A stretch of 38,147 bases of DNA from an uncultured bacterium (GTDB lineage Bacteria; Bacteroidota; Bacteroidia; Bacteroidales; CAIXTV01), in assembly GCA_903922465.1 (NCBI GenBank), contig CAIXTV010000182.1:1-38147 (forward strand), read 5' to 3'. The translations under genes and the position numbers were made by a program. Below, in pieces: positions 25,101-33,583 of the stretch. The notes under the pieces are model-generated. The model was given only the letters and a program-made list of their open reading frames with translations, was not told the origin of the DNA and did no database searches. Position 1 is the stretch's first letter, and every line of letters begins with the position of its first letter.

Positions 25101-26819
25101 ATGAAAAAACTCACTTTCATACTTATCTGCATATTTTGGGCCATTTCGGTTGAAGCACAACAATGGGGCTTATACACTTTATATGCTCCCATCAACACCA
25201 CTCAAACCTATCTGATAGATACAAACGGGACCACCTTTAAAACATGGACCCATAGTTCTACTCAAAAAAACGGCTTCTCTGTTTATTTAACCCGTGGTGA
25301 CACCCTCATTAGACCCATAGCCCTCACTGGGACAACTCTTACTGGTGGAGGCATGACAGGAGAAGTTCAGAAAGTTACCTGGAATGGCACAGTAGTGTGG
25401 GATTTTGTTTATTCATCCACTACCTATTGTTTACATCACGATGTATGCCCAATGCCTAACGGTAACGTTCTAATGACATGTTATGAAGTAAAATCAGGCA
25501 CAGAAGCCACCGCTGCTGGATGCTCTCAAAATATCACTATTTGGTCAGAGAAACTTATCGAAGTGCAACCAACAGGCGCCACAACCGGAACTATAGTTTG
25601 GGAATGGCATCTATGGGACCATTTGTGCCAAACTGTAAATTCAGCCCTTCCAAATTATGTAAGTTCAGTTTCTCAAAATCCACAATTAATGAATATTAAT
25701 TATAATACTTCGAAAGACTGGATTCACATGAACGGAATTGATTACAATCCAACCCTCGACCAAATTACTTTCAGTTCGCGCACAATGAACGAAATATATG
25801 TTATTGATCACAGCACAACTACTGCAGAGGCAGCTTCACATTCGGGTGGGAACTCTGGAAAAGGAGGCGACTTTCTTTATCGCTGGGGAAATCCTGTTGC
25901 CTATGGTGTAACCGGAACAAAAGTGTTTAATGTTGTGCATGATGCCCATTGGATTTCAAACGATAATATAAAATACCCTAATTATTTATGTGGATTTAAT
26001 AATGGTGGGGCAACAGGGGGAAAATCATGTATTGATATAATCAGCCCACCTTATAGTGGTTATGAATATACTTACACAGCTGGGGCAGCAATGCTTCCAT
26101 CTACTTATGCCTACAGACATTCAAGTACCTATACTTCAAACTCCAACGGAGCTTCACAAGAACTTCCAAATGGCAATATACTAATTTGTATATCTACTGC
26201 AGGTTATTTATATGAAATAGATTCGATTGGAACCATACTTTGGTCGAAAACCGTTACTGGTTCACCTGCTAATGCACTTCGTTATGATTTATGTTCTGTA
26301 AGAGGCCCTATTGCAACAGCAACAGCCTCTTCAAATCTAATTACAGCAGGAACACCCGTAACCTTAAACTCATCAGCTGCTTCAGTCACTGAAACCAACC
26401 CTGCTTATACATACTCATGGACATCTGTTCCTGCAGGATTTACTTCTACTTCATCCAACCCAACTTTCACCCCTTCTGCAAATACCATTTATTCGGTAAC
26501 AATTACCGATACCACCATTGGATGTTCGACTACTGCTTCAGTAAGTGTCAACATTGCTACCGGTTTAAATGATCAGGATGAAAGTAAAAACTTTAAAATA
26601 TATCCAAATCCCACCAAAGGGATCATAAACCTAGAATGGATTGTTGCTGAAAATAAAAATTACGAAATAAGCATACTCGATTCATACGGAAAACTTATAT
26701 TGAAAGACGAAAATGTTAAATCGATAGATATTTCCGAATATAACAATGGAATTTACATATTGAGTATAAAACCTGAATATCAAAATGTTATTAATAATAA
26801 AATAATCTTAATCAAATAA
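25101..26819 (+). CDS. Secreted arylsulfotransferase-like protein with T9SS domain (paralog 2)
   Basis: A 572-residue tandem paralog of the preceding gene. Signal peptide 1-19 (VEAQ) leads to the same propeller, with QQWGLYTLYAP, YCLHHDVCPMPNGNVLM (His112, His113), WIHMNGIDYNPTLDQI, FLYRWGNP and VHDAHWIS. The candidate catalytic histidines are all kept. It has one Ig-like domain (YTYSWTSVPAGF) where paralog 1 has two, which explains the shorter length. It ends with a T9SS domain (IYPNPTKGIINL ... NNGIYILSI). The pair probably arose by local duplication, with loss or gain of one Ig domain. It lies 12 nt after paralog 1 and 3 nt before the propeller gene, in one operon. Confidence 0.87.
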   Translation: MKKLTFILICIFWAISVEAQQWGLYTLYAPINTTQTYLIDTNGTTFKTWTHSSTQKNGFSVYLTRGDTLIRPIALTGTTLTGGGMTGEVQKVTWNGTVVWDFVYSSTTYCLHHDVCPMPNGNVLMTCYEVKSGTEATAAGCSQNITIWSEKLIEVQPTGATTGTIVWEWHLWDHLCQTVNSALPNYVSSVSQNPQLMNINYNTSKDWIHMNGIDYNPTLDQITFSSRTMNEIYVIDHSTTTAEAASHSGGNSGKGGDFLYRWGNPVAYGVTGTKVFNVVHDAHWISNDNIKYPNYLCGFNNGGATGGKSCIDIISPPYSGYEYTYTAGAAMLPSTYAYRHSSTYTSNSNGASQELPNGNILICISTAGYLYEIDSIGTILWSKTVTGSPANALRYDLCSVRGPIATATASSNLITAGTPVTLNSSAASVTETNPAYTYSWTSVPAGFTSTSSNPTFTPSANTIYSVTITDTTIGCSTTASVSVNIATGLNDQDESKNFKIYPNPTKGIINLEWIVAENKNYEISILDSYGKLILKDENVKSIDISEYNNGIYILSIKPEYQNVINNKIILIK

Positions 26820-26822
26820 ACA

Positions 26823-28046
26823 ATGAAAGCAAAAACACTTTACGCCACGATTATAAGTATTATACTGATGGCTGCGACCTTTAACTCAATGGCACAAACT
26901 TTCACAAATTATTCAACCACAAACGGCCTACCCGATAATTTCTGTGTTGGCGGAATAGCAGTTGATACTAATAACAATGTGTGGGTAGGAACTGCAGCCG
27001 GAATCGCCAAATTTGATGGAACTTCCTGGTTATCTTTAACCACAACCCAAGGACTTGTAGATAATTACACCAACTGCATTGCGGTTGATAAAAACAATAA
27101 TATTTGGGTTGGCACTAATATGGGGATTAGTAAATTCAACGGGACTACATTCACCACATACACCATAGCTAATGGCTTAATTGACAATGGAGTAAAATAC
27201 ATTAATGTGGATATGAATAATAACCTTTGGATTGGCACTGATGTAGGAGTTTCAAAATACAACGGAAGCACATTCACTAATTATACTGTTTCCGATGGTT
27301 TACCAACCAATGTAATTACTTATATTACGTCTGACACATTGAATAACAAATGGTTTGCAACTCAAATGGGAGGCATTTCAAAATATAATAACGCTACATT
27401 CACCACAATTTCAACAATAACCGTAGACAGTTTATTGGACAACAACACATTTGCAATTGCAGTTGATAAATTCGAAAACAAATGGATTGGCACCTGGATG
27501 GGAATTACCAAGATTAATGCTGCAGGCAATTGGGTTGCTAATTACCGAACTATCGATGGCATGTATAACGATTACGTTAGAGATCTTAAGTTTGATTCTA
27601 AGGGTAATTTATGGATAGGTTTATTTGCCGATTATAATCTCGACGGAGGAATCTCCCGTTTTAACGGAACCAATTGGATTTCATACACAACAGCTGACGG
27701 CTTAGCCGACAAACAAGTTATTAGACTTGCGGTAGATAAGAATGATGACATTTGGATTGCAACCGGCAATGGAGTATCAAAATTAACAAGTCCTTCGGCT
27801 ATTTCCGTTAACAATCAGGAAAGAATAAGTGTTTACCCAAATCCAGTTTCTGATTATTTGTTTATCCAACTAAAAAATCACACAACTCAATTTACTATTT
27901 CTGATATTACCGGCAAAACAATTTCTCATCACATTATTTCAGAAAACTCGAACAAAATAGATGTGAGCAATTTATCACCTGGAGTCTATTTGCTACAAAT
28001 TATTGGGAAAACTGAAACATCCTCCGTTAAATTTGTAAAACAATAA
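26823..28046 (+). CDS. Secreted two-component-regulator-type propeller protein with T9SS domain
   Basis: A 407-residue protein. Signal peptide 1-24 (SMAQ) is followed by about seven propeller repeats between residues 28 and 320. Each has the pattern DxNNNxWVGTxxGIxKFDGTxW; examples are NNVWVGTAAGIAKFDGT, NNIWVGTNMGISKFNGT, NNLWIGTDVGVSKYNGS and DDIWIATGNGVSKL. These are Reg_prop blades, normally the sensor part of hybrid two-component proteins. Here they stand alone and secreted, ending in a T9SS domain (VYPNPVSDYLFIQL ... LSPGVYLLQII). The role may be ligand or glycan binding outside the cell; no kinase domain is attached. It begins 3 nt after the arylsulfotransferase paralog 2. Confidence 0.88.
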   Translation: MKAKTLYATIISIILMAATFNSMAQTFTNYSTTNGLPDNFCVGGIAVDTNNNVWVGTAAGIAKFDGTSWLSLTTTQGLVDNYTNCIAVDKNNNIWVGTNMGISKFNGTTFTTYTIANGLIDNGVKYINVDMNNNLWIGTDVGVSKYNGSTFTNYTVSDGLPTNVITYITSDTLNNKWFATQMGGISKYNNATFTTISTITVDSLLDNNTFAIAVDKFENKWIGTWMGITKINAAGNWVANYRTIDGMYNDYVRDLKFDSKGNLWIGLFADYNLDGGISRFNGTNWISYTTADGLADKQVIRLAVDKNDDIWIATGNGVSKLTSPSAISVNNQERISVYPNPVSDYLFIQLKNHTTQFTISDITGKTISHHIISENSNKIDVSNLSPGVYLLQIIGKTETSSVKFVKQ

Positions 28047-28082
28047 TATCATTTCACTCCACATTTCATCAGAGTTTTTAAT

Positions 28083-30368
28083 TTGAAAAATCAACATTAT
28101 TTCTTAACAGTCATCTTCTCTATATTAATGAGTGTGAATGCTATTTCTCAAGATAGTTTTTACGACATTCAACATATCAGCGAGATAAGACTTAATTTCA
28201 CTCAAACTAATTGGGATGCTACTTTAGATAGCCTCTTCCTAAATTACGGAGAAGATGGTCGTTTAATTGGCAATATTTCCATTGATGGGAATTTACTTAA
28301 AAATGTAGGAGTCAGATACAAAGGCTATAGCTCCTGGAATGTTGATGATAAAAAGAGCCCATTTAATGTTGAATTGGAATACACCCAAAATAACCGAAAT
28401 TATTTGGGCTATACTAAATTAAAACTGAGCAACGTCATCCACGATCCTTCTTTCATACGCGAAGTTTTATCTTACGAAATTGCCAGAAAATATATGCCTG
28501 CATCAAAGGCTAATTTTGCGAATATCTATGTTAACGACACTTTGCTCGGATTATACACTAATGTTGAATCGGTTGACAAAATTTTTATCGGAAAACATTT
28601 TAGCTCATCCGGCAATAGCTTCTTTAAAGGAGCTCCTGAAAATCTAATATATCCATTTGGTCAAAATGCAAATCTCGCATATACTCACGGAACTGATTCG
28701 AGTGGTTATATGCCATACTATAAGCTGGAGTCAGACCTTTATGGCTGGAAAGATTTATTGCAATTAATTTACACTTTAAATGTTGACACCACACATATCC
28801 CAGAAATCCTGAATGTAGACAGAGCTTTATGGATGCATGCTTTTAATTATGTTCTACTAAATCTGGATAGTTATATTGGTTATTCGCAAAACTATTACCT
28901 TTACAGGGATGATAACGGACAGTTTAACACTATTCCCTGGGATTTCAATATGTCGTTTGGAAGTTTCAGACACTCTGATGGCACTATGCTGAATTTAACA
29001 ATTGCAAAAATGAAACAGCTTAGTCCTTTGCAGATCTTAAACACAACCCCTTTTACTCCTCGCCCTCTAATAAAAAATCTTTTGCAAAATCCTACTTACA
29101 AGAGAATGTATCTTGCACATATGCGAACAATTATTGATGAAAATTTCCGCAACAATGAGTACTATATAAGAGGCCAAATCATTCAAACATTAATTGATTC
29201 TTCTGTTAAAAATGATACCAATAAATTTTATCCTTATGCAGACTTCCAAAACAATTTAAATAGTGACGTTGGAACTACGGCGGATCAATATCCCGGAATT
29301 AAAAGCTTAATGGATGCACGTATTAGTTATCTTGACACTTTCCCTGGTTTTAGTGGGGCCCCTATGATTACGGCTATACAACACACACCTCTTCATCCTA
29401 AATTAAATAATGATTTATGGATAAATGCAACTATTCTGTCATCTGTATCACAAATATTATCTTACCGCTTTAACACTAATGGTCTTTTCACCTCTACCCT
29501 GATGTATGACGATGGAAACCATCAGGATGGGATTGCAGGCGATAATATATATGGTGCAAAAATTATCTTGTCAGGAAAAACCATTCAATATTACATTTAT
29601 GCTGAGAATGATTCGGCAGGTAGGTTTTCTCCTGAAAGGGCAGCCTATGAGTTTTTAAGTATTCAACCCGGAATTAGCCCAAGTGATTTTGCTATTAATG
29701 AGTTCATGGCAACTCCTCAAACTGTTGCTTCAAACCCTAATGGAAATTTCGAAAATTGGATTGAGTTTATTAACACAACTAACGAAAAAATGAATCTTAA
29801 AGACGTTTATTTATCAAATGATAAAAACAACCTCTTAAAATGGCAATTTCCCGACACTACTCTTAACCCAAAAGCATATCTAATTGTTTGGGCAGATAAT
29901 ACAACTTCACAAAATGGCATTCACGCTAACTTCAAACTTTCGGAAAATGGAGGGCAGTTTTTTGTTACTAATGCAGACTTAGCTCCAATTGATAATGTCA
30001 CTTACTTAACTCAAGTAAGCGGCATGACGACTGGGCGATTCCCGAATGGCAGTGGTCCATTTGTAAATATGCAGCCTACATTTTCCAAATGCAACAGCAT
30101 GATTACTACTGATAAATCTGTTTCCATTTTCCCTAACCCTGCATTCGGGAAGGTATATCTTGAAGTATGGAATCAATTTAATCCTTTTACATTTGAAATC
30201 TATAGTGCTAACGGACAAATTATGAAAACAGAATATTTTTCATCTGGGGTGGAAGAATTTTCTTTCACAACAAAAGAAATTGATATTAGCAATTTTCAAA
30301 AAGGAGTTTACATTTTAAAAATCTCAATTAAAGATACTACATTTACCAAAAAATTAATCGTACTCTAA
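28083..30368 (+). CDS. Secreted CotH-type kinase with lamin-tail domain and T9SS signal
   Basis: A 761-residue secreted protein. Signal peptide about 1-22 (NAISQ) precedes a CotH kinase domain (about 30-320). It has VRYKGYSSW (Lys80), KLKLSN, REVLSYEIARKY, NLDSYIGYSQN (Asp262) and FNTIPWDFNMSFG (Asp287), the acidic residues expected for catalysis. CotH proteins are Fam20C-like atypical kinases; the best known phosphorylates spore coat proteins. A lamin-tail (LTD) domain lies at about 540-660 (NEFMATPQTV, NWIEFIN, YLIVWADN), then a T9SS domain (IFPNPAFGK ... FQKGVYILKI). The start is TTG at 28083; no ATG precedes the signal. In many genomes CotH genes neighbour VTC and DUF4956 genes, as here. 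A secreted kinase needs a phosphate donor outside the cytosol, which is notable. Confidence 0.9.
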   Translation: MKNQHYFLTVIFSILMSVNAISQDSFYDIQHISEIRLNFTQTNWDATLDSLFLNYGEDGRLIGNISIDGNLLKNVGVRYKGYSSWNVDDKKSPFNVELEYTQNNRNYLGYTKLKLSNVIHDPSFIREVLSYEIARKYMPASKANFANIYVNDTLLGLYTNVESVDKIFIGKHFSSSGNSFFKGAPENLIYPFGQNANLAYTHGTDSSGYMPYYKLESDLYGWKDLLQLIYTLNVDTTHIPEILNVDRALWMHAFNYVLLNLDSYIGYSQNYYLYRDDNGQFNTIPWDFNMSFGSFRHSDGTMLNLTIAKMKQLSPLQILNTTPFTPRPLIKNLLQNPTYKRMYLAHMRTIIDENFRNNEYYIRGQIIQTLIDSSVKNDTNKFYPYADFQNNLNSDVGTTADQYPGIKSLMDARISYLDTFPGFSGAPMITAIQHTPLHPKLNNDLWINATILSSVSQILSYRFNTNGLFTSTLMYDDGNHQDGIAGDNIYGAKIILSGKTIQYYIYAENDSAGRFSPERAAYEFLSIQPGISPSDFAINEFMATPQTVASNPNGNFENWIEFINTTNEKMNLKDVYLSNDKNNLLKWQFPDTTLNPKAYLIVWADNTTSQNGIHANFKLSENGGQFFVTNADLAPIDNVTYLTQVSGMTTGRFPNGSGPFVNMQPTFSKCNSMITTDKSVSIFPNPAFGKVYLEVWNQFNPFTFEIYSANGQIMKTEYFSSGVEEFSFTTKEIDISNFQKGVYILKISIKDTTFTKKLIVL

Positions 30369-30400
30369 AATTCCAAATTATGATTAAACAAATTAACATT

Positions 30401-30805
30401 ATGAAGAAAAACATTTTCAAAACTATTTCGATTATTGTGCTGAGTATTATATTGTTCTCATGCTCAAAAGAACCCGGACAAGGCGGAAGTTCAACAATTA
30501 AAGGTAAGGTTTATGCAAAGTATTATGATAAAACCTTCACCGTGCTTCAGGGCGAAGGCTATATGCCGGAACTTGATGTGTACATCATTTATGGAAACGA
30601 TGCTTCATTTAGTGATCGCACACGAACAAATTATGATGGCATTTACGAATTCAAATATCTTAGAAAAGGAGATTATAGGGTTTATGTCTATTCAAAAGAC
30701 TCTACTTTAACCATCCCCTCTGGACTCTATCCTGTAATTGCTGATGTGAAAATCACCGAAAATGATCAAACCGTTGAAGTTCCCAATTTAAACATCTTTC
30801 AATAA
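30401..30805 (+). CDS. Lipoprotein with carboxypeptidase-regulatory-like domain
   Basis: A 134-residue lipoprotein. The signal MKKNIFKTISIIVLSIILFSC has Cys21 in the lipobox LFSC. The mature part is a small beta-sandwich (STIKGKVYAKYYDKT, DGIYEFKYLRKGDYRVYVYS, DVKITENDQTVEVPNL), the transthyretin-like or CarboxypepD_reg pattern. I chose the second ATG at 30401, seven codons after an ATG at 30380, as the better signal-peptide start; both give the lipobox. It is probably in the outer-membrane inner leaflet or on the surface. It lies between CotH and the YwqK-like gene. No enzyme motif is seen. Confidence 0.8.
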   Translation: MKKNIFKTISIIVLSIILFSCSKEPGQGGSSTIKGKVYAKYYDKTFTVLQGEGYMPELDVYIIYGNDASFSDRTRTNYDGIYEFKYLRKGDYRVYVYSKDSTLTIPSGLYPVIADVKITENDQTVEVPNLNIFQ

Positions 30806-30816
30806 TTAACTTCTTT

Positions 30817-31311
30817 ATGAAAGTCAAACATTCAATATTATTTCTTTTTTTATTGTTTATTGCATTAAACACTTCGGCTCAGAGCAAAAAAGACATTAAG
30901 AACAATAAAATTGCCTCTGAAACTTCAATGATTACAACATCGGAAGATGGAAAAGAGGTGACTTATAAAGATTCCTATACGGTATACGATAAAAACGGAT
31001 GTGTGACCGAACAGTTAGATTATGCAAAAGATGGCACTGTTAAAAGAAAAGAAATCAACAAATACAACTCAAAGAAAGATAAACTTGAAGAAACCATTTG
31101 GAACTATAAAGATAAAACCTATAAGAAAACTTCATATGCTTATGATTTGAATGGCCTCAGAGTTGGAGAAATTGAATATGATGAAAATGGAAAAACAGTA
31201 AAGCAATGTCTTATCTTTTACAATAGCAAAGGTTTTAAAACCGAAAAAAGGACTTATGATGGAAATAAAAAACTTATTTCCACTAAAAAATTCAACTATA
31301 CGAAATTTTGA
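30817..31311 (+). CDS. Secreted YwqK/MORN-like repeat protein
   Basis: A 164-residue protein with a signal peptide (1-22, NTSAQ) and three to four imperfect repeats in the mature part: YDKNGCVTEQLDYAKDGT, YDLNGLRVGEIEYDENGK, YNSKGFKTEKRTYDGNKK. The YxxNGxxxxxxxYxxxG spacing is the MORN/YwqK-type or RHS-like antitoxin-like strand repeat. It lacks a T9SS domain and a lipobox and is thus probably periplasmic. There is no catalytic motif, and function is unknown. It starts 11 nt after the lipoprotein stop and ends 10 nt before the polyphosphate polymerase ATG. Confidence 0.75.
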   Translation: MKVKHSILFLFLLFIALNTSAQSKKDIKNNKIASETSMITTSEDGKEVTYKDSYTVYDKNGCVTEQLDYAKDGTVKRKEINKYNSKKDKLEETIWNYKDKTYKKTSYAYDLNGLRVGEIEYDENGKTVKQCLIFYNSKGFKTEKRTYDGNKKLISTKKFNYTKF

Positions 31312-31321
31312 TATTTACAAA

Positions 31322-32077
31322 ATGGATGTAATTGAAAATATACTTAACACATTTCAACCTATCACCTTAGAAGAGATGGATAGCGTGCGATTAATGAACC
31401 GCACCGATACTAAATATCTTTTCAATTATAGACATTTAGCTGATATTTTAGAGCAACTTACTGAGGATTTCTATGTATTAGATGTTGACGGAGTAAAAAT
31501 CAACCCTTACGAAACCGTTTATTACGACACTGATGATTTTTACTTTTATCATCAACACCAAAGAGGAAAAATGAATCGTTTTAAGGTCAGACTGAGGACA
31601 TATGTTACTTCTAATATTCATTTTTTTGAAATCAAACATAAGAACAATAAAAACCGAACTCTGAAAGTTCGTATTAAAAGAAAAGAACCTAAACTCGACT
31701 TGGGTGAAAAAAGCTCTGCTTTTGTCGAATCGAAAATTAACATGCTTGCTACTTCTCTTTCTCCTAAACTTTGGGCTAATTATTCGCGTATTACGTTAGT
31801 TAATAAGCACCAGCCTGAACGTTTGACTATCGATACTCAATTATTTTATAAAAACAACACTTCCGAAAAAGCTTTTCCCGAAATTGTTATTGCTGAACTT
31901 AAACAAGATAAAAACAGCAAATCAGCTTTTTCACAACTCATGCACAAACTTCACATTTCAAACACTTCCATTAGTAAATATTGTTTTGGCGTTCTTTTCC
32001 TATATGAAAACGTACGTATTAATAACTTCAAACCTAAACTACTCACCTTTAATAAAATTTGTAATGACACCCTATAA
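31322..32077 (+). CDS. VTC-domain polyphosphate polymerase
   Basis: A 251-residue cytosolic VTC (vacuolar transporter chaperone) domain protein. Key residues visible are MNRTDTKYLF (Lys31), YYDTDDFYFYH, RFKVRLRTY (Arg86, Lys88, Arg90), FFEIKHKN (Glu103, Lys105), VRIKRKEP, RLTIDTQL and EIVIAELKQ. These form the basic and acidic tunnel of VTC/triphosphate-tunnel enzymes, which in yeast make polyphosphate from ATP. In Bacteroidota and Firmicutes such genes often sit with CotH and DUF4956 genes. I chose the ATG at 31322 because upstream frame overlap with the YwqK-like gene has no protein-like features. It overlaps the start of the next gene by 14 nt. Confidence 0.88.
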   Translation: MDVIENILNTFQPITLEEMDSVRLMNRTDTKYLFNYRHLADILEQLTEDFYVLDVDGVKINPYETVYYDTDDFYFYHQHQRGKMNRFKVRLRTYVTSNIHFFEIKHKNNKNRTLKVRIKRKEPKLDLGEKSSAFVESKINMLATSLSPKLWANYSRITLVNKHQPERLTIDTQLFYKNNTSEKAFPEIVIAELKQDKNSKSAFSQLMHKLHISNTSISKYCFGVLFLYENVRINNFKPKLLTFNKICNDTL

Positions 32078-32870
32078 ATTTCACATCCTTCTTGTTCTGT
32101 TTTTATTATTCAGTGCTCCCGTGAAAGTTATTTTCGCTCAGGAGTCTTTGTCCGGAGTCCAAACTGAAATTGTTCCTACTGATGAAACCCTAACAACAGA
32201 CAAAAAGAAAGATAAAAAAAAGAACAAAGAAACCGAGAAAGATCAACTCGAAATTAGTGAAACTTTCATTGTTAGTTTGCTTATTAATCTGGCAACTGTT
32301 TTCATTATTATTATGTTTATTTATTATCCAAACTATCATAATCAGGAAATCATTTTCACTTACTTCCTTTTCAATATCGCCATTTTCCTGCTTACGTTTC
32401 TGCTGAATAAAATTAAAATATCGATGGGGGCTGCCTTTGGCTTGTTTGCAGTCTTCTCCATGTTAAGATATCGAACCGAGGGCATCTCAATGAAAGATAT
32501 GACCTATCTGTTTATTGTGATTGCGGTGGGTTTGATAAGTGCAGTTCAGCTCGAATATTACGAACTTGGCATCATTAGTGGCATTCTAATTATTGCTACT
32601 TTCTTATTAGATGGTAATGTTTTGATTAAACGTGAGTATTCGAAACAAATTCGTTATGAAAACATTGAATTAATTAAACCCGATCAGAAAGAAAAGCTGA
32701 TTGAAGACTTAAAAAACAGAACCGGTTTAGATATTCATAGAGTTTCAATAGTTAAGATTGATTTCTTAAGAGACATGGCTAATATTACCGTGTATTACTA
32801 TCTACCAAAGCATAGTAAAGATGGTTATAGTAGCTCTCAAATGGAATACACACCAAACGACATTGATTAA
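32064..32870 (+). CDS. DUF4956 membrane protein
   Basis: A 268-residue protein. It has an N-terminal hydrophobic signal-like segment (1-26), a Lys-rich stretch (about 46-60), then about four transmembrane helices between residues 68 and 185. The family core is GAAFGLFAVFSMLRYRTEGI (122-141) followed by SMKDMTYLFIVIAVGLI, the best conserved part of DUF4956. A cytosolic C-terminal alpha/beta domain (about 190-268) contains DIHRVSIVKIDFLRDMAN. It overlaps the VTC gene by 14 nt, which indicates coupled translation and cooperation. It may help move or retain polyphosphate across the membrane, but that is inference from neighbourhood only. I chose the ATG at 32064 because it starts a proper signal; an in-frame open region upstream lies within the VTC gene. 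Confidence 0.87.
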   Translation: MTPYKFHILLVLFLLFSAPVKVIFAQESLSGVQTEIVPTDETLTTDKKKDKKKNKETEKDQLEISETFIVSLLINLATVFIIIMFIYYPNYHNQEIIFTYFLFNIAIFLLTFLLNKIKISMGAAFGLFAVFSMLRYRTEGISMKDMTYLFIVIAVGLISAVQLEYYELGIISGILIIATFLLDGNVLIKREYSKQIRYENIELIKPDQKEKLIEDLKNRTGLDIHRVSIVKIDFLRDMANITVYYYLPKHSKDGYSSSQMEYTPNDID

Positions 32871-32874
32871 GCTC

Positions 32875-33582
32875 ATGTATAATAAAATTAAAATCTTATT
32901 TCTTTTCATTTTGCTCCTTTCTAGCTTATGCATTAAAGCACAAGTTACCAATGATGCAGGTTTGTGGACAACCCTCAGCATAGAAAAAGAATTCACGAAA
33001 AAGTTTTCGGTTTCTGTTGACGAAGAAATTCGTTTAAAAGAAAACTTCACCCAATTGAATCTTCTTTATACTAATCTTGGGCTCAATTACAAATTCACTA
33101 AAGCCTTCAAAGTTTCGCTAACCTATCGTATGATAGAAAAATACATGCCCGACGATTGGTTGAGTTTCCGTCATCGTTTGATGCTTGACATCTCTTATAA
33201 ACAAAAAATAAAATCTTTTTCATTATCTTACCGTAGTCGTTTTCAGTCGGAAGTGCAACAGTATTATTCAACTGAGTTTGGAAAAATCCCCGAATGGTAT
33301 TGGCGTCATAAGTTCGAATTAAAATATAATCTGAACAAGTTTTCTCCTTACCTTGGCACCGAATTGCGTTATCAATTTACCAATCCTCGAAGCGTTGAAA
33401 ATGATTATGGCTGGCATCGCATTAGAATGTTTGCTGGCACAGATTATAAAATCGACTCCCGCAATACCGTAGGTTTGTACTACCTCATTCAACAAGAATA
33501 CGATGTGAAAAATCCTTCAAACCTTTATATTGTAGGACTTGAATACTCTCTTACTTTACCCTGTAAACAAGAAAAAAAATAA
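32875..33582 (+). CDS. DUF2490 outer-membrane beta-barrel protein
   Basis: A 235-residue protein with signal peptide 1-22 (CIKAQ) and a barrel-like mature part: TNDAGLWTTLSIEKEF, EEIRLKENFTQLN, YTNLGLNYKFTKAFKVSLTY, WRHKFELKYN, YLGTELRYQF, YDVKNPSNLYIVGLEYSLTL. The alternating beta-strand pattern and the N-terminal LW..LSIEKEF plus DEEIRLKEN motif match DUF2490. Family members are thought to be small outer-membrane barrels. It is 4 nt after DUF4956 and one base before the sensor kinase. Position in the operon suggests a port or anchor for the surface system, unproven. Start at 32875; an upstream in-frame extension would lie in the DUF4956 gene. Confidence 0.85.
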   Translation: MYNKIKILFLFILLLSSLCIKAQVTNDAGLWTTLSIEKEFTKKFSVSVDEEIRLKENFTQLNLLYTNLGLNYKFTKAFKVSLTYRMIEKYMPDDWLSFRHRLMLDISYKQKIKSFSLSYRSRFQSEVQQYYSTEFGKIPEWYWRHKFELKYNLNKFSPYLGTELRYQFTNPRSVENDYGWHRIRMFAGTDYKIDSRNTVGLYYLIQQEYDVKNPSNLYIVGLEYSLTLPCKQEKK

Positions 33583-33583
33583 A

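Noticed and set aside
31884-32063. An upstream extension of the DUF4956 frame inside the VTC gene
   Set aside because: The true DUF4956 start at 32064 gives a clean signal-like segment; the extension lies in the VTC coding region and looks like a shadow.
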